Below, piece after piece: positions 1-10,485 of a DNA stretch of 64,000 nucleotides. A program made the translations under genes and the position numbers. The stretch is from positions 207,804 to 271,803 of the forward strand of contig CAJNAR010000020.1 of NCBI GenBank assembly GCA_905220665.1, given 5' to 3'. The notes beneath the pieces were generated by a model. The model saw nothing but the letters and a program-made list of their open reading frames with translations. It was not told the DNA's origin and did not search any database. Each line of letters starts with the position of its first letter. Position 1 is the stretch's first letter. This DNA comes from Albugo candida (lineage: Eukaryota; Oomycota; Peronosporomycetes; Albuginales; Albuginaceae).

Positions 1-571
1 AAATTTACCATTCAAATAAATCTCAAATGCCCCTGAAGAAACGAGTTTCTGAGAGATTGTACCGAGCAGAATAAGGACTGTGAAGCACGCGATCCGATTA
101 TCCATCGCTTTCTTAATGTGCGTCTCATCCCAACCAAATTGCCGAAATATCTATTTTTTGTCGTGGTAATCAAAAGTAACGCGTGTGTGTGGCATTACCT
201 TATCTCCAAAAATGATCAAAATCATTAGAATGAATTGCGCATATCCGAGGAATTGGGCGAGTAGCTACACAACAGAACCGTATTGAGAAGACGTAAATTT
301 AAAATTTGTACATCACCCGTAGAGTCGGATGAACTGCGTAATTTTCACCATAGATGCGATCCTGTAGCTGTGGATATCGATGCACTAAATGCTTTTTTAC
401 TTCCATAAAATTTTGCGCAAATCCGCAAGAAGTGCAGTATAAAATCTGAATAAAGTCGTTTTGCAACGGTTTAATGTGTGAATCCGCATGAGCCATAGTC
501 AATGTGTCGGCTAAATGACAAATGACATTGCAAAGCAATGCGCCGAGAATGAACCTTAAGCCCATAGTCAT
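1..571 (-). CDS. SelT-like thioredoxin-fold protein, Cys form, partial
   Basis: Homologue of selenoprotein T, an ER membrane-associated thioredoxin-like oxidoreductase of the Rdx family. Three exons read 571..317, 264..199 and 150..1, with introns of 52 and 48 bp that have GT-AG ends and keep the frame (157 codons so far). After a hydrophobic N-terminal signal, the redox motif is CTSC, where animal SelT has CxxU, followed by the family's RYPQ and GENY segments. Exon 2 is a hydrophobic stretch and exon 3 carries the conserved SSGAFEIYLNG near the C-terminus. The start is placed at the ATG at 571; the in-frame TTG at 583 is less likely. The 3' end runs off the window. The Cys form needs no selenocysteine machinery. 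Identification is by remembered family motifs. Confidence 0.85.
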
Positions 572-764
572 TGTCAATTTCAATTAAGTCAATCTTGACC
601 TATAAGAGCTAATGATTCGGGTAATTACTTGAGCGAATAGAGCGCTGCCAACAGATATGAATCCGAGACATAATGAGAGGCGCTGAACATTTTGTAACAC
701 TCTATTACAATTTCTAGTTCTCGAGACCACTCATCATCACTACAACTACACTTCGTGTCGACAT

Positions 765-1445
765 CTAATCCATTGTAATCTGACGCTGCAAAAAGCTATA
801 AGAGCTTTTCCGTAGTGGCGTCAATGAGCTTGCTATAAATGTCACACTGTGCAGAATAACGCTGGTTTTTGGTGTGTTGTTAGGATGCTTCTCTCCGAAT
901 CCAGATGGCAGCCTGCTCAAAAAGCTAAAGAAAACATTTCCGAACGCGCGACTTTCTTTTGCCAATTTGTGTGTAAGCAACCCCGCTCGTGATAACTTGT
1001 AGCTGTTTTTCCTATACAAAGCTGTTTGCTCAATGGTATCCTCTAGTAGCTGCCTCACTGTTTCGTCTTGAGTAAATAATCTGCTTTTATTTCCCCTCAC
1101 TGGATCTTGCCAGAAATGTCGCTGCCATCCAAGTATAGTTCTTCCCCAGTCAAGGCAATCTTGCTCGTAATACGCACTCAAATCGATTCGATGCATTTTC
1201 CCGTATCGAAAACACTTGTCAGTGACATAAATTTGGCACGTTTCGATATAGAAGCTATTTGATATTCTGTTGATCGGCGCCTGTGCCTTCGCAGTCACTT
1301 TTCTACCATACAGCCTCAATTCCCCCTTTAAAATTTTGCAGTCTGCGTGTGTATAGTATCGAAGCACTCCTTCTTGAAGGACGAAATAATACACCGTTGG
1401 GCCGGTGAAGATCTCATGCAGTATTAGATATCCCTGTCGACTCAT
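765..1445 (-). CDS. PH-domain protein
   Basis: The N-terminal ~110 residues read as a pleckstrin-homology domain, starting QGYLILHEIF and GPTVYYFVLQEGVLRYY, then a run of short beta strands and a terminal helix around DWGRTILGWQRHFW. The remaining ~110 residues are basic with no recognised domain. PH domains usually bind phosphoinositides or proteins at membranes; the ligand cannot be told here. The frame is open back to 1478 (TTG), and a CAG splice acceptor lies just upstream, so a 5' exon may be missing. The ATG at 1445 sits directly before the domain. It is divergent from MAK16, with about 360 bp between the starts. Confidence 0.6.
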   Translation of the reverse strand: MSRQGYLILHEIFTGPTVYYFVLQEGVLRYYTHADCKILKGELRLYGRKVTAKAQAPINRISNSFYIETCQIYVTDKCFRYGKMHRIDLSAYYEQDCLDWGRTILGWQRHFWQDPVRGNKSRLFTQDETVRQLLEDTIEQTALYRKNSYKLSRAGLLTHKLAKESRAFGNVFFSFLSRLPSGFGEKHPNNTPKTSVILHSVTFIASSLTPLRKSSYSFLQRQITMD

Positions 1446-1808
1446 ATCGTCGAGTACCGCCTTTTGAGAATTGGGCAATAAAGGTATCTGAAAGGATCGA
1501 ATTATAAAGTGTTTATTGTGACGTATTAGTTGAGCAATTGCGAGTAATGCGTGAAAATCTCAGTAAAGGATGTCCTATAAAAAAGCGCTGTATCAGGCCG
1601 GCAACGCATTTCACGCACGTTTTTTGTATTCAAGGAACATTGTGTGTAGCAGGTTCCTGCTCTATGGTTGGAATTTGTGCACATCTGTTTTGCGTAATTC
1701 TCGTTACTTATCGACGAATTGCCAATTTGTTCATCTCCCTCTATAATGTTATAATCCGAAGCTTTCTTTGCTCGAGCGATTGATTGGTCAAACGCGTTTG
1801 CAGTCAAA

Positions 1809-2779
1809 ATGCAGCATGATGAAGTGATTTGGGGCGTAATTTCCGGGCAATTTTGCTCGTTCAAAAGCAGATTGCCTGCGACAAAGGCCTTGTTTTGCAG
1901 GAATGAGTACAATGTAAGTGGTCTATGCAATCGTGGAGCATGTCCTTTGGCGAATTCGCGGTATGCAACAGTACGGGAGCATGAAGGAATCTGTTATTTA
2001 TACATGAAAACAATCGAACGTGCACACTCGCCGAAACACTTATGGGAGCGTATCAAGCTGTCACGTAATTATAGTCGATCACTCGAACAGATTGATCAGC
2101 AATTACAATTTTGGCCTAAGAAAATGATTCACAAAGTGAAGCAAAGGCAGACCAAAATCCATCAGTATTTACTTCGGATGCGTAAATTACAAAGTCAAAT
2201 CAAACCGAAATTAGTGGTTATTAACAAGAAAATTGAGCGACGAGAAATTCGAAGAGAAAGAAAAGCACAAACTGCCGCGAAGATCGATACGGCTATCGAA
2301 AAAGAACTTTTGGAACGGCTGGAGAAGGGAACATATGGCGACATTTACAATTTCCCTGAAAAAGAGTTCAGTAGCATTATCAACCAGAAGGGAATCGCAC
2401 AAACAGAAGAAGAAAACCAAGTCGAAGAAGAAGTAGAATACTCGAGTGAAGAAGACGCTGTGACTGAATATGTGGAAGATTTTGAAGAGAGTGAAGATGA
2501 AATGGAAGATTTCGAAAGCGGTGCAATTAGTGCTAGTGATCAAAGCACGTCTTCTGACGATGATGATGAAGACAATGATGCACATGTAAGGAGAAAGCGA
2601 AGTCTCAACGACGCGTCCAAGGTGAACAAGAAATTGAGAAAAGGTACGCACGACGTTATCTACATTGTTTCACGAGTGCCAATGTTGATTCTTTCTATGT
2701 AGCGCCGGGACCTTACGTGGAGATTGAATATGAACAGGAAAACGAAATGGAAGAGCCACAAGCTCACATACTAGCCTGA
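1809..2779 (+). CDS. MAK16: MAK16 ribosome biogenesis protein
   Basis: Nucleolar protein needed for 60S ribosomal subunit maturation. Two exons, 1809..2643 and 2703..2779, are joined over a 59-bp GT-AG intron (303 residues). The N-terminus has the family signatures: [43 protein letters not shown] and [19 protein letters not shown]. Four conserved cysteines in this block fit the known zinc/4Fe4S-like site. The middle has [19 protein letters not shown] and [17 protein letters not shown], and the C-terminal third is a long acidic Glu/Asp/Ser tract. Exon 2 restores the conserved [10 protein letters not shown] tail, which confirms the splice. Length and order match the family. Reading through the intron would end in [11 protein letters not shown], which is not conserved. 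Confidence 0.95.
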
Positions 2780-2891
2780 TAGTGTAGGAAGCCGGCAACA
2801 TAGAGAAGTAAGTAAATGCATTGCTGTATACTGAAGAGAAGCAAGATGTCAAACAATCAACCGCAAGTACAGTATTCAGTGTGTTTACTGC

Positions 2892-3698
2892 TCATCTCGC
2901 TTGTAATAAACATTCTATATCCTTCGCAACCAAGGTCGGGTCGGAACGTGGACTGTATCGCTTATATGGAATGCCATTTCGGTCTATCAAAAACTAGAAA
3001 GCCTTTCAGTGTCACGACGTATAGTGCCGAAATCATCGAGACACACAAACCTTTTCAAAATTCCAACTGATATCTGTGCGTGAGACGGGCATCCATACGA
3101 TCCGCATGGGATGCGTGTAAAATCCACCAGGAACTGTCATGTCGTCTATCAACGTACGATCTGATGGAAATGGTAACGAAAGTCTCAAGTGATTGTACAG
3201 AGGATGAGCATTGGCCCCATTCACTTCGATTTTCTCTGTCAATTCGAATTTGGGACTAAAATTATTCCCTGGACGAATGTGCTTAAGACTGGTCAATATT
3301 TCTTCGCCAATCAGATTCTCCTGATGACCAAACTGATTGCACGGACAGCCTATGATGACTAGCGCTGGGTAATTTTCTGCTAGTCGATTCAAGTATATGT
3401 ATTCCTTTGTGGTCGCGTTGCAGTGTGACGCCACATTCACAATCAGAATTACCTCAAAGACAAATATCAGACTATCTGTGAGCGCATTTGCAGTATAGTG
3501 TACCTTGTCGATAAAGTCCGAAAGTCGAATGACGCCATTGCCAAGTAGTTTGCGAAACGAGAATTGATACGCTGTCTTCTTACGTGTACTGGATTGCTTC
3601 TGTTGCTCTTGGTCGGTCACCGGGATGGCTATTGGAATTGACGTGTTGTCATACTGCTGCCGGAAAACGCTGTCCTTAGCAACGGTATTTGCTTTCAT
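2892..3698 (-). CDS. Glutathione peroxidase, Cys type
   Basis: Thiol peroxidase of the GPx family, reducing hydroperoxides with glutathione or thioredoxin. Exons 3698..3504, 3452..3051 and 2993..2892 join across introns of 51 and 57 bp (232 residues). The active-site segment is NVASHCNATT, with Cys in place of selenocysteine. It is followed by CPCNQFGHQEN (the usual FPCNQFG with F changed to C), SLKHIRPG, EVNGANAHPLY and the WNFEKFLIDRNG segment holding the Trp and Asn of the catalytic site. The last exon gives YKRYSPRSDPTLV. The first intron has a length divisible by three and no stop, so it would be silently retained in a naive ORF. The N-terminal ~40 residues are non-conserved. The start is the ATG at 3698; upstream in-frame GTG at 3809 is unlikely. 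Confidence 0.9.
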
Positions 3699-3831
3699 TG
3701 ATGCGGTCGCATTCAGTAGAGCAGAAACAGAGAAAGCGGAATAAATGATATCATGTAGGATATATAATGATACAGGACTCTCTATATTACCCACCTTTAT
3801 GTTGCCCACATCGTTTTAGCTGACGTACCTC
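3699..3831. promoter_or_regulatory. Short divergent promoter region
   Basis: Only about 130 bp separate the predicted ATG codons of the glutathione peroxidase gene (minus) and the PIG-Q gene (plus), so this stretch must hold both core promoters if both starts are right. It is AT-rich with runs such as TATATAATG, but no motif can be assigned with confidence. Confidence 0.4.
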
Positions 3832-5997
3832 ATGTCTAATGGATCGTCATGTGTACTTTTTTGGCCTCAACTTGGGGTCAAAACTGCCACATTGACGAAG
3901 GGATACATTCTTGGTTTTCAGACACATGACAACACTTTCTGCGTGACAAAGCTTGTCCCTGAATCTGACACTGGTGATGCTACTCAGACAACTTTTAAAT
4001 CAGCCCGAAATAATAGTGTATCAATGTGATTCGTAGATAATAATGACCCACAATGCCTGGGGTACTATGGTGGTCCACACGATTTACCGCAATTTACTCA
4101 ATCAATCAAGGCGAAAGGCCGAAGGAAGCGCTCTATTTACAGTCAAAGAAAGCAGCTTTTTGCGCTGATCGTCACGGAATCCCCTGCGCAAACAGCGCTC
4201 AAGGAGCCTACAGTACAATGGATCGTATACGACTCCAAATTTGTTTCATTTTCGGGCTGCAATGTGATTCTCTACGATCCAACATTGTTAGTAAATCGCT
4301 TTGGACCGACACTTGATACCGCATTTATCGCACAACCAACGCTCGAAGAACCTTTACGTAAGATTGGTCACCAGCTTATCGCTATACGTCGTAAAAGAGG
4401 ATCACGAGAAAGTCGGTTTAGTACAGTAACACGCGGGTTGCTGCATCTACTGGTGTGGTGTCTCTCTCCGATTATCAAGTTGTTTAGTAGTTTACTCCGC
4501 ATCATTGAGAAGGTTCTGGTAGTAAATAAAGTGAATTTGACTGTGAGTAGCAATTGACCGACACCCTGTCTTTGGAAAAAGTACTAATTTGCTGTTTGTT
4601 AGAATGGATCCGTCTTGATCGCAATCAGTTGTCGTCAAATGAGAGCGATGATTCAATTTGTCGAGTACTTGAAGACTCTCAAATCATCGCAGAGCTGTAA
4701 AGACGCCTCATTACCCCGATCACAAGTATGGATCTCACTTGAGATGCTCGACTTTTTCTTCTTCGTACTTTTTGATCAATGGCTTCAGCAACATGTGACA
4801 CAATCAATACTTAGCCTTCTTCCGAATTCAATGCTGTGGGTCGTTTTGGCTTATTCTGGCAACATGTGAACTTATGGTCCTATTGTAGCTCACCTTTGGC
4901 ATTTATCGAGTTGTTGCAGGCAAACGTTCTTTGGTTGATGGGATCGCCCGCAGGCTTTAAGGTGATTCCTTGGCGGACACGATTCTCCAACTCAATCTGA
5001 CGTCTCTATCACAGCTGAACGTACCACTCGCATCAATCTTTGGAAATGGTATCATACTCTGGTTGGACGTTTGTCGCTTTTTTTTCGACTTTATTAGTGT
5101 GATCCCGAAGATGACAGCATCATACCCGTTTTTCAACAAGTCGATTGGATGGATTTGGAGTCATGTTGGGCTCACGATCAAGCTCAGCTTGATTCTTGAC
5201 CTCGTGTATTACTCAACGTGGAATTCGCGATACATTTTCAATTACTTTATGATGCTCAACATGCTTCAAATGAAGTTCCTCAAGACATTGTGGCGTTTAT
5301 TTCTAGGATTGAAACTGAACGTTTTACGCAAACGAATCGATTCGTGCGATTACGATATTCCAGAGGTCTGTTGAACGCACTGCTCCATCGTCGCGCAATC
5401 TCTGATGCATTCTTGCTTGTTGTATACCAGTTATTGCTAGGCACTCTCTTATTCACAATCGTCGTATTTTTGATGACAACATACATTGTCTTTTTTGCTT
5501 TTTTTGCAATCATTCGACTACAAATTCGTTCCATCGAGCTGTTTTTGTGGATCATTATCGGTGGCATTCGATGTACTTCTTTTGGGATGATTCTCTACCG
5601 CCTATGGAATCCAACATTCTTTGCCAAAAGTGTGCATCTCAATTTGTCGCAAAATTGTACTCCAGACTCAACAAAGACCCTTGATGACTCTATGCGTTCA
5701 TCACCAGACTCTCGACATTCGCCCATCGACTCAACCAAGATATCTGATTCACGCTCGACGCAAAAGTCGTCTGCAATACAACCGGTCTTCACTATATACT
5801 CGTTGGAATTTAGTTCTACAGCTTCGATATCACTTTTTCGACTCCATATTCAGAAAATTACAGAAAAATTAGCTGCGCATTTGAAAAACTGGGAGCAAGT
5901 ATCGACATTCATTTTCGTTCCAACAGGCGATATAGATTTGATTTTAGATCCGATATTTGAGATTGGGTCGTATCACCACTCAGAAAAAGCTGTTTAG
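3832..5997 (+). CDS. PIG-Q/GPI1 subunit of GPI-GlcNAc transferase
   Basis: Subunit of the ER-membrane complex that adds GlcNAc to phosphatidylinositol, the first step of GPI-anchor synthesis. A six-exon model keeps frame throughout: 3832..3973, 4037..4518, 4603..4764, 4815..4961, 5015..5365, 5431..5997 (about 616 residues, introns 50-84 bp). Diagnostic segments are NVILYDP in exon 2, LLQANVLWLMGSPAGFK at the end of exon 4, SIGWIWSHVGL and LKTLWRLFLGLKLNVLRKRI then DSCDYD in exon 5, and LLGTLLFTIVVFL with following hydrophobic helices in exon 6. The last ~130 residues are Ser-rich and variable. Introns 4, 5 and the 3' half are secure because family motifs abut across them. The 3974 and 4765 donors are inferred from frame and intron size. 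Confidence 0.85.
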
Positions 5998-6077
5998 ATG
6001 TTTTACTGGTCGTAAAGTAGCGGTAGATGACACATAGCGAAGGAATAGGTTGCATTATTAAGATCACGGTAATGTTC

Positions 6078-8627
6078 TCAGAATGTGTGCGAAGTCGTCA
6101 TGTAACTATTGGAATCAAAAGAGTGCATCGACATGACCAAATCCTGCTGTAATTGTCGTTTGATCGCAGTGTAAAATGCCAAATCTGCTTCCAAATCACG
6201 TCGATGACATTCTTGCAGCTTACTGGTGCTCGAAAGCCCCTCGTGACATCGATCGATACTCTGATTGATTCTTCTGAGCCGCTCTTCGAGAAGATCCCAA
6301 CGATCCGTTGTCGCCATAACTGAGCTGTGTGTGGTGGTAGTGGTGCAAACAGCACGTGTTGCATGCATCCGCTTGGACGGACGGACGAGGTCAAGCTCGG
6401 TTCCAGCAATATTATCGCATTTGGATTTTGTCAAACAAATGGGATCATCTTTGTGTGTATTGTCTGGAGCAATAAATGTATACTCTTTGGTTTGTGCCGC
6501 CATTTGCGCCTCTTGCATCTGTGTTGATTGAGTATCGTGGTCAGAATTATTTTCTGATCCTTCGACGAGCAGCGTGCTCAACGACATTGTATCCACTGAT
6601 GATCCAGAAAGTTGCTCAATGATTGCATATTTTTCTGTTTGGTCACTATTGATTGCCATATTCGAAGTTGATAGCGTCGGATTGTCTGCTTGGTCATCAT
6701 TGTCTTCCAATTCTGCTTTTTGACAATCTAATGCATTTGAAAGACCTTCATGTTTATCGATACCCTGGGAAATTGATCCTCGAGAGCTTGTAACCAATGT
6801 GGCGTCCATGCTTTCCACACCGATTGAAATTGAAGACCCGTCGTTGTGCTGTCTTGGTAATGCAGAATACTCAGTAGATTCGACTTTTCCAGGATCGCTT
6901 TTCTGATCATGATTGCTTTCTCTCTGGTCGTGGTGGATTTGGTCGAACTTTACTGCTTTATGGTCCATTCTATGCCTGTGATCAGATCTATTGACTTCAC
7001 ATACTCGTGTAGCATCCTGCTCTTGAATCTGCGGTACCTTTTCTGCTTTCTGACGCTTCAGAGGGGTACTTAGTACATTGGTATTTAGCTTTTGCGCGTC
7101 ACATCCGGTACTATCAGAAAATGTGTGTCCATCTTCCTGAGTAACCAAAGAATTGCGTGCATTAATCTGCTCTCTCTGTGATGTCAGTTGCCCAAGACGA
7201 CCTTCTTGAGACATTTCTGCCTCCGGAGCTTCTCTTTGAATTGTATTGAATCTCTCGGCTTTGCGCTCTCGCAGAGTACCTCTTTCCTGAATTTGTGACG
7301 CTATTTGTGAGATCGAACGCTTTGATGGAGGAGCTGGTACAAGATTCTCCTTGTTGTGCATTTGATGCCTGGAGAATTCAGTAGCGTTGGAAAAATCATG
7401 TCCAGCCACCTGAGAAATCGGAAAAGAAGGCGCATTCCTCTGATATATGTGTGGCGTAGCTTGTTTATTTTGAGCCGATTGCACTTTTCCCGATTGCTGG
7501 GCTCTTCTTTGCATGTTATTCAAACTTCCCCCTGCATGCTCTCGCGGATTGGCCTTCTTCTCCATTTGTGATACTTGTCGGGTTATCTGAGAATCAAACG
7601 GGCAAGTTTGTACAATTGTCTCGTTGTTTTGTATTTGCCGATGCATCGGGTAGGAACGACTGACACTTTTTTGTGTCACACTTTGTTTGGCAACTGAACA
7701 GGTGGAGGACATCTGAAGATTTTTGTTCTCATTTCGATATTGTCCACCGGACAACTCTGTTTCGGCATTAAGACCTTTCCTGAGGTCCGCTGCGTCGCAT
7801 ACTGACTCATTTCTGACCTTTTCTTCCATCACAATGTCCAATAGCTCCGGTTTCATAACCAATCCTTTATGTAGATACAAAAGATCCAATCGTCCCCAGC
7901 AGAATTCAAAAAACGTCTGTGAAAACGAGAAATTTGCCTGAACATTCCCAATATTTGTACTCTTCCTTGATTGCAGTATAGCCCTTTTGAACATTGTCAA
8001 AATCTCTGACCACATTTGTCTCAATTTTGCCGCTGAGTGATTCACAATAATTTCCGGATGTATATCCACAAACAGATTATCCTGAAAGTGCAATCGATCA
8101 TGCAGCTCCGAATGCTTCAGGTACAGTTCTTGCACATTTACCCATAGCCAGTTTCCGTTATGTTCGTATCGTAAGTCCCGCCATCGAGTAGCAAATGTGG
8201 GCGTCAATAAAACATTGATAAGACGAAATCGGCATCCACGTTTTGCTCTCGTTTGTTTCGTATTTGTCTCAGCGCGTTGCACGTTCCCCGGCACGATCAC
8301 TTGATTTTGCATGGCGCTTGCCTGTTGATGAAACTTGAGATTCGGTGGACGCACTGGAGCGGGTAGAACCATTGTCTCATGTTGTTTCCAATTATGCTGG
8401 AAATTTTGATTTTGGTGCTGAGAAGAAGCTTTATCGTACTCATACAAGAGCTGAATGAATCCTGCTTTGGTCGTGATGGAGCTTTTTCCAGAGATGGAAA
8501 GCGATCTCGCATAGCACTCGCTTCTCAGCATCGCGTATGTGTACTTTTCATACGGAGCTGTGAGCCTGGCTCGCGGAAGATCTTGTGAACCCATTGATTG
8601 CATTCCGTATTTTGGTGCGGGAATCAT
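6078..8627 (-). CDS. Large Gln/Ser-rich protein, possible SAP-like segment
   Basis: A single 849-residue frame with an ATG start and no obvious intron. Residues ~25-65 form a short helix-rich segment (YAMLRSECYARSLSISG then TTKAGFIQLLYEYD) that resembles a SAP-like DNA-binding motif, as a weak match. Residues ~130-290 form a compact, hydrophobic region (RFRLINVLLTPTFATRWRDL to DLLYLHKGLVMKPELLDIVM) that looks like an independent fold I do not recognise. From ~300 to ~750 the sequence is low-complexity, rich in Gln, Asn, Ser and Arg. The C-terminal ~70 residues look like a coiled coil (RWDLLEERLRRINQSIDRC). It is tail to head with the bHLH gene upstream. A nuclear role is inference. Confidence 0.65.
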   Translation of the reverse strand: MIPAPKYGMQSMGSQDLPRARLTAPYEKYTYAMLRSECYARSLSISGKSSITTKAGFIQLLYEYDKASSQHQNQNFQHNWKQHETMVLPAPVRPPNLKFHQQASAMQNQVIVPGNVQRAETNTKQTRAKRGCRFRLINVLLTPTFATRWRDLRYEHNGNWLWVNVQELYLKHSELHDRLHFQDNLFVDIHPEIIVNHSAAKLRQMWSEILTMFKRAILQSRKSTNIGNVQANFSFSQTFFEFCWGRLDLLYLHKGLVMKPELLDIVMEEKVRNESVCDAADLRKGLNAETELSGGQYRNENKNLQMSSTCSVAKQSVTQKSVSRSYPMHRQIQNNETIVQTCPFDSQITRQVSQMEKKANPREHAGGSLNNMQRRAQQSGKVQSAQNKQATPHIYQRNAPSFPISQVAGHDFSNATEFSRHQMHNKENLVPAPPSKRSISQIASQIQERGTLRERKAERFNTIQREAPEAEMSQEGRLGQLTSQREQINARNSLVTQEDGHTFSDSTGCDAQKLNTNVLSTPLKRQKAEKVPQIQEQDATRVCEVNRSDHRHRMDHKAVKFDQIHHDQRESNHDQKSDPGKVESTEYSALPRQHNDGSSISIGVESMDATLVTSSRGSISQGIDKHEGLSNALDCQKAELEDNDDQADNPTLSTSNMAINSDQTEKYAIIEQLSGSSVDTMSLSTLLVEGSENNSDHDTQSTQMQEAQMAAQTKEYTFIAPDNTHKDDPICLTKSKCDNIAGTELDLVRPSKRMHATRAVCTTTTTHSSVMATTDRWDLLEERLRRINQSIDRCHEGLSSTSKLQECHRRDLEADLAFYTAIKRQLQQDLVMSMHSFDSNSYMTTSHTF

Positions 8628-8741
8628 GTCAAAAAGGAAAATTGCAACTTCAACTTGCAGATGTCCTATAAATAGTATTACAGCACAAATCAGAAGAAAG
8701 AATATATAACAATATGCAGTTATTCTATAATAAATCGAGAT

Positions 8742-9806
8742 TCACAACATCAACTCTGATACTCCGCTTGGACTTTCTTTCACAGTGGCTTTGTCAAGTG
8801 AAGTTGCATCGACCGGTATCAGATTGAAGTCGATTGCGCAGGGTTTTCCCTGATCATCACTAACAAGGGAAGCGATCAGCGTCATTGTTCTGATCCCATT
8901 TCCTGTGTGAGCTTGAACTAAAGTACATGTCGAATGATTTTTTTCGGACACATCTCTGATAATCGTATCAAATCTCGAGCAGTCCACACAGATAAATGGT
9001 TGGGCCGATTCTTTGTCAACAATCGTGTTACGAGGTGTGCCCGCATGACCAACAAATGCTGCATTAATGGCCTGTACTTTCGCGTCGAGCCCAATAATGA
9101 TTCGTGGTGTGCCACATTGCTCGAAACAGCGTTGGATCATTGAATCCGGCGCATTCAGTTGACTCGATTGCTGTTTATATCGATCGAGTTGCTTCTCGGC
9201 TCGGTCAGCTTTTTGTTTAGCGATCACCAAGTAGCTTCGAAGCATGCTGATATAATGATGCGTATTATCCAAAACAGACTGCTTGTTCTTCTTGGATTGA
9301 ACACCTGCTTCGTCAAGTAATTCCTTGAGCTGATTGATACGATCGTTCAACTTGAACATTCTCTTTTTCTCCTTCAAATTTAATTCTTCACGAGATCGTC
9401 TTGCATTGTGACCGCGGGAACTCGGTGTATCGGAACCATCACTAGCTCCACCCATCGGTGTTGCCGAATTGTATTCATTGTGAATGGGAAGGATCGGATG
9501 TTGTCCTACCTGGGGAGGATAATAAAACTTTTGATTCTGCATGCTGAGCATCAGAGGCTCATGCTCGATGTTGGACGATGCGAATCCTTGGGCCGGTAGA
9601 TTATGATTATACTGGAAGCTTCTACCCATCCCTAGATGCTGTCCATTCATGGAATCCCCGTTCATATAGTTTGTCTCCACACCGTATAATTTTGGGCGTG
9701 CATCACTCTGCTGATGCTGAGTCTGTTCCGGATAATTCTCAAATTCGGAAAGGGAGTATGGCTGATTTGATGGGAGGTAGGAGTAGTCACGTGATGATGC
9801 CAACAT
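8742..9806 (-). CDS. bHLH transcription factor with PAS-like C-terminus
   Basis: A 354-residue frame with an ATG start. Residues ~130-200 form a basic helix-loop-helix: the basic run HNARRSREELNLKEKKR leads into FKLNDRINQLKELL, a loop with KKNKQSVLDN, and helix 2 HYISMLRSYLVIAKQKADRA continuing as a coiled coil. The basic segment carries the H-x-x-x-R/E pattern (RSREE) expected for E-box contact. Residues ~225-340 (PRIIIGLDAKVQAINAAFVG to MTLIASLVSDDQG) resemble a PAS domain. The N-terminal ~125 residues are Gln/Asn/Tyr-rich, as in activation regions. The gene is transcribed toward the 849-residue gene with about 110 bp between. Target genes cannot be told. Confidence 0.85.
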   Translation of the reverse strand: MLASSRDYSYLPSNQPYSLSEFENYPEQTQHQQSDARPKLYGVETNYMNGDSMNGQHLGMGRSFQYNHNLPAQGFASSNIEHEPLMLSMQNQKFYYPPQVGQHPILPIHNEYNSATPMGGASDGSDTPSSRGHNARRSREELNLKEKKRMFKLNDRINQLKELLDEAGVQSKKNKQSVLDNTHHYISMLRSYLVIAKQKADRAEKQLDRYKQQSSQLNAPDSMIQRCFEQCGTPRIIIGLDAKVQAINAAFVGHAGTPRNTIVDKESAQPFICVDCSRFDTIIRDVSEKNHSTCTLVQAHTGNGIRTMTLIASLVSDDQGKPCAIDFNLIPVDATSLDKATVKESPSGVSELML

Positions 9807-10163
9807 TTTTCAAGCTGCTTTTTAACCTGATCTGATCGACGGCGCGAAAGAAGATTTCTAGGTTATAGAAAATATAATGATGTGAGGAAAGCCAAATGGA
9901 AAATGACAAATGGCAATCAATCAGATGGTGTTTGGAAAACACAATGAATGCAGTTATATTTCGAGTGATTCAGCTCAAGACGTGAGTATACCTATACCCT
10001 CTCAGCTGAGCCTGTCCTTCATGCTCTTCTCCCTCGCACTTAGCCCGATAAGAAGTTATTTTTCTCCTGTCTGATACGCAACCGTATAAATGGGTACAAA
10101 GACAGGACGATACCTAATTTGTGGACAACAGTAGTATCGTGAGTGAGCGATTACTGCGACATT
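9807..10163. other. Upstream region of bHLH gene, no gene seen
   Basis: About 350 bp without a coding frame that I can support. It presumably contains the bHLH promoter and, on the other side, the promoter of the doubtful small gene at 10164. No motif assigned. Confidence 0.4.
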
Positions 10164-10485
10164 ATGGATAAGATAGAACGATTTATTTTGAGGTTTACAG
10201 TAAGTGTCTATCATAAGAACTCAATGAACGAACGTTCTCTTCCTCACCATGCCGCTATGATTGCCAGCTGTCGTTCTCCAAGAAAATCACGCTGAAAAAA
10301 CTGATGTCCAAGGTGTCATTTGCGTCATCGACAGCTGATGTGGTAAAGGATTGCGATCGTACGTCTCGCGGAAGAGTCCAGATCTTCTAGAAAAACATGG
10401 TAATCACGAGGTGATTCTGCTTTCACCAGTGGGAAAGCCGCAAACGCAAGAAGAGAAAGACGAACATACTTTAATATTTCGATAA
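10164..10485 (+). CDS. Doubtful small spliced gene
   Basis: An ATG at 10164 opens 12 codons (MDKIERFILRFT) up to a good donor GTAAGT. A 68-bp intron ends at CAG 10267, and the next frame reads LSFSKKITLKKLMSK and later DCDRTSRG before a stop. A different frame then reads LLEKHGNHEVILLSPVGKP to a stop at 10485. Joining the two needs either a second intron or a one-base shift. The SRG ... E(V)I pattern is loosely reminiscent of the mitochondrial L51/S25/CI-B8 fold, but the similarity is weak and from memory. It could equally be noncoding. Confidence 0.25.

Noticed and set aside
1526..1930. 134-codon minus frame overlapping the MAK16 start
   Set aside because: It is antisense to the conserved MAK16 N-terminus over a third of its length and has no family features; treated as a shadow.
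2211..2651. 146-codon Phe-rich minus frame
   Set aside because: Exact antisense of the acidic/basic tail of MAK16; Phe runs are the complement of GAA/AAG codons.
2816..3070. 84-codon plus frame with a hydrophobic stretch
   Set aside because: Antisense of the last two exons of the glutathione peroxidase gene, which explains the sequence better.
4795..4814. Ultra-short introns (20-30 bp) in PIG-Q
   Set aside because: GT-AG pairs 20, 21 and 30 bp apart exist at frame changes, but donors further upstream give ordinary introns of 50 and 63 bp that also restore frame, so no exotic splicing is needed.
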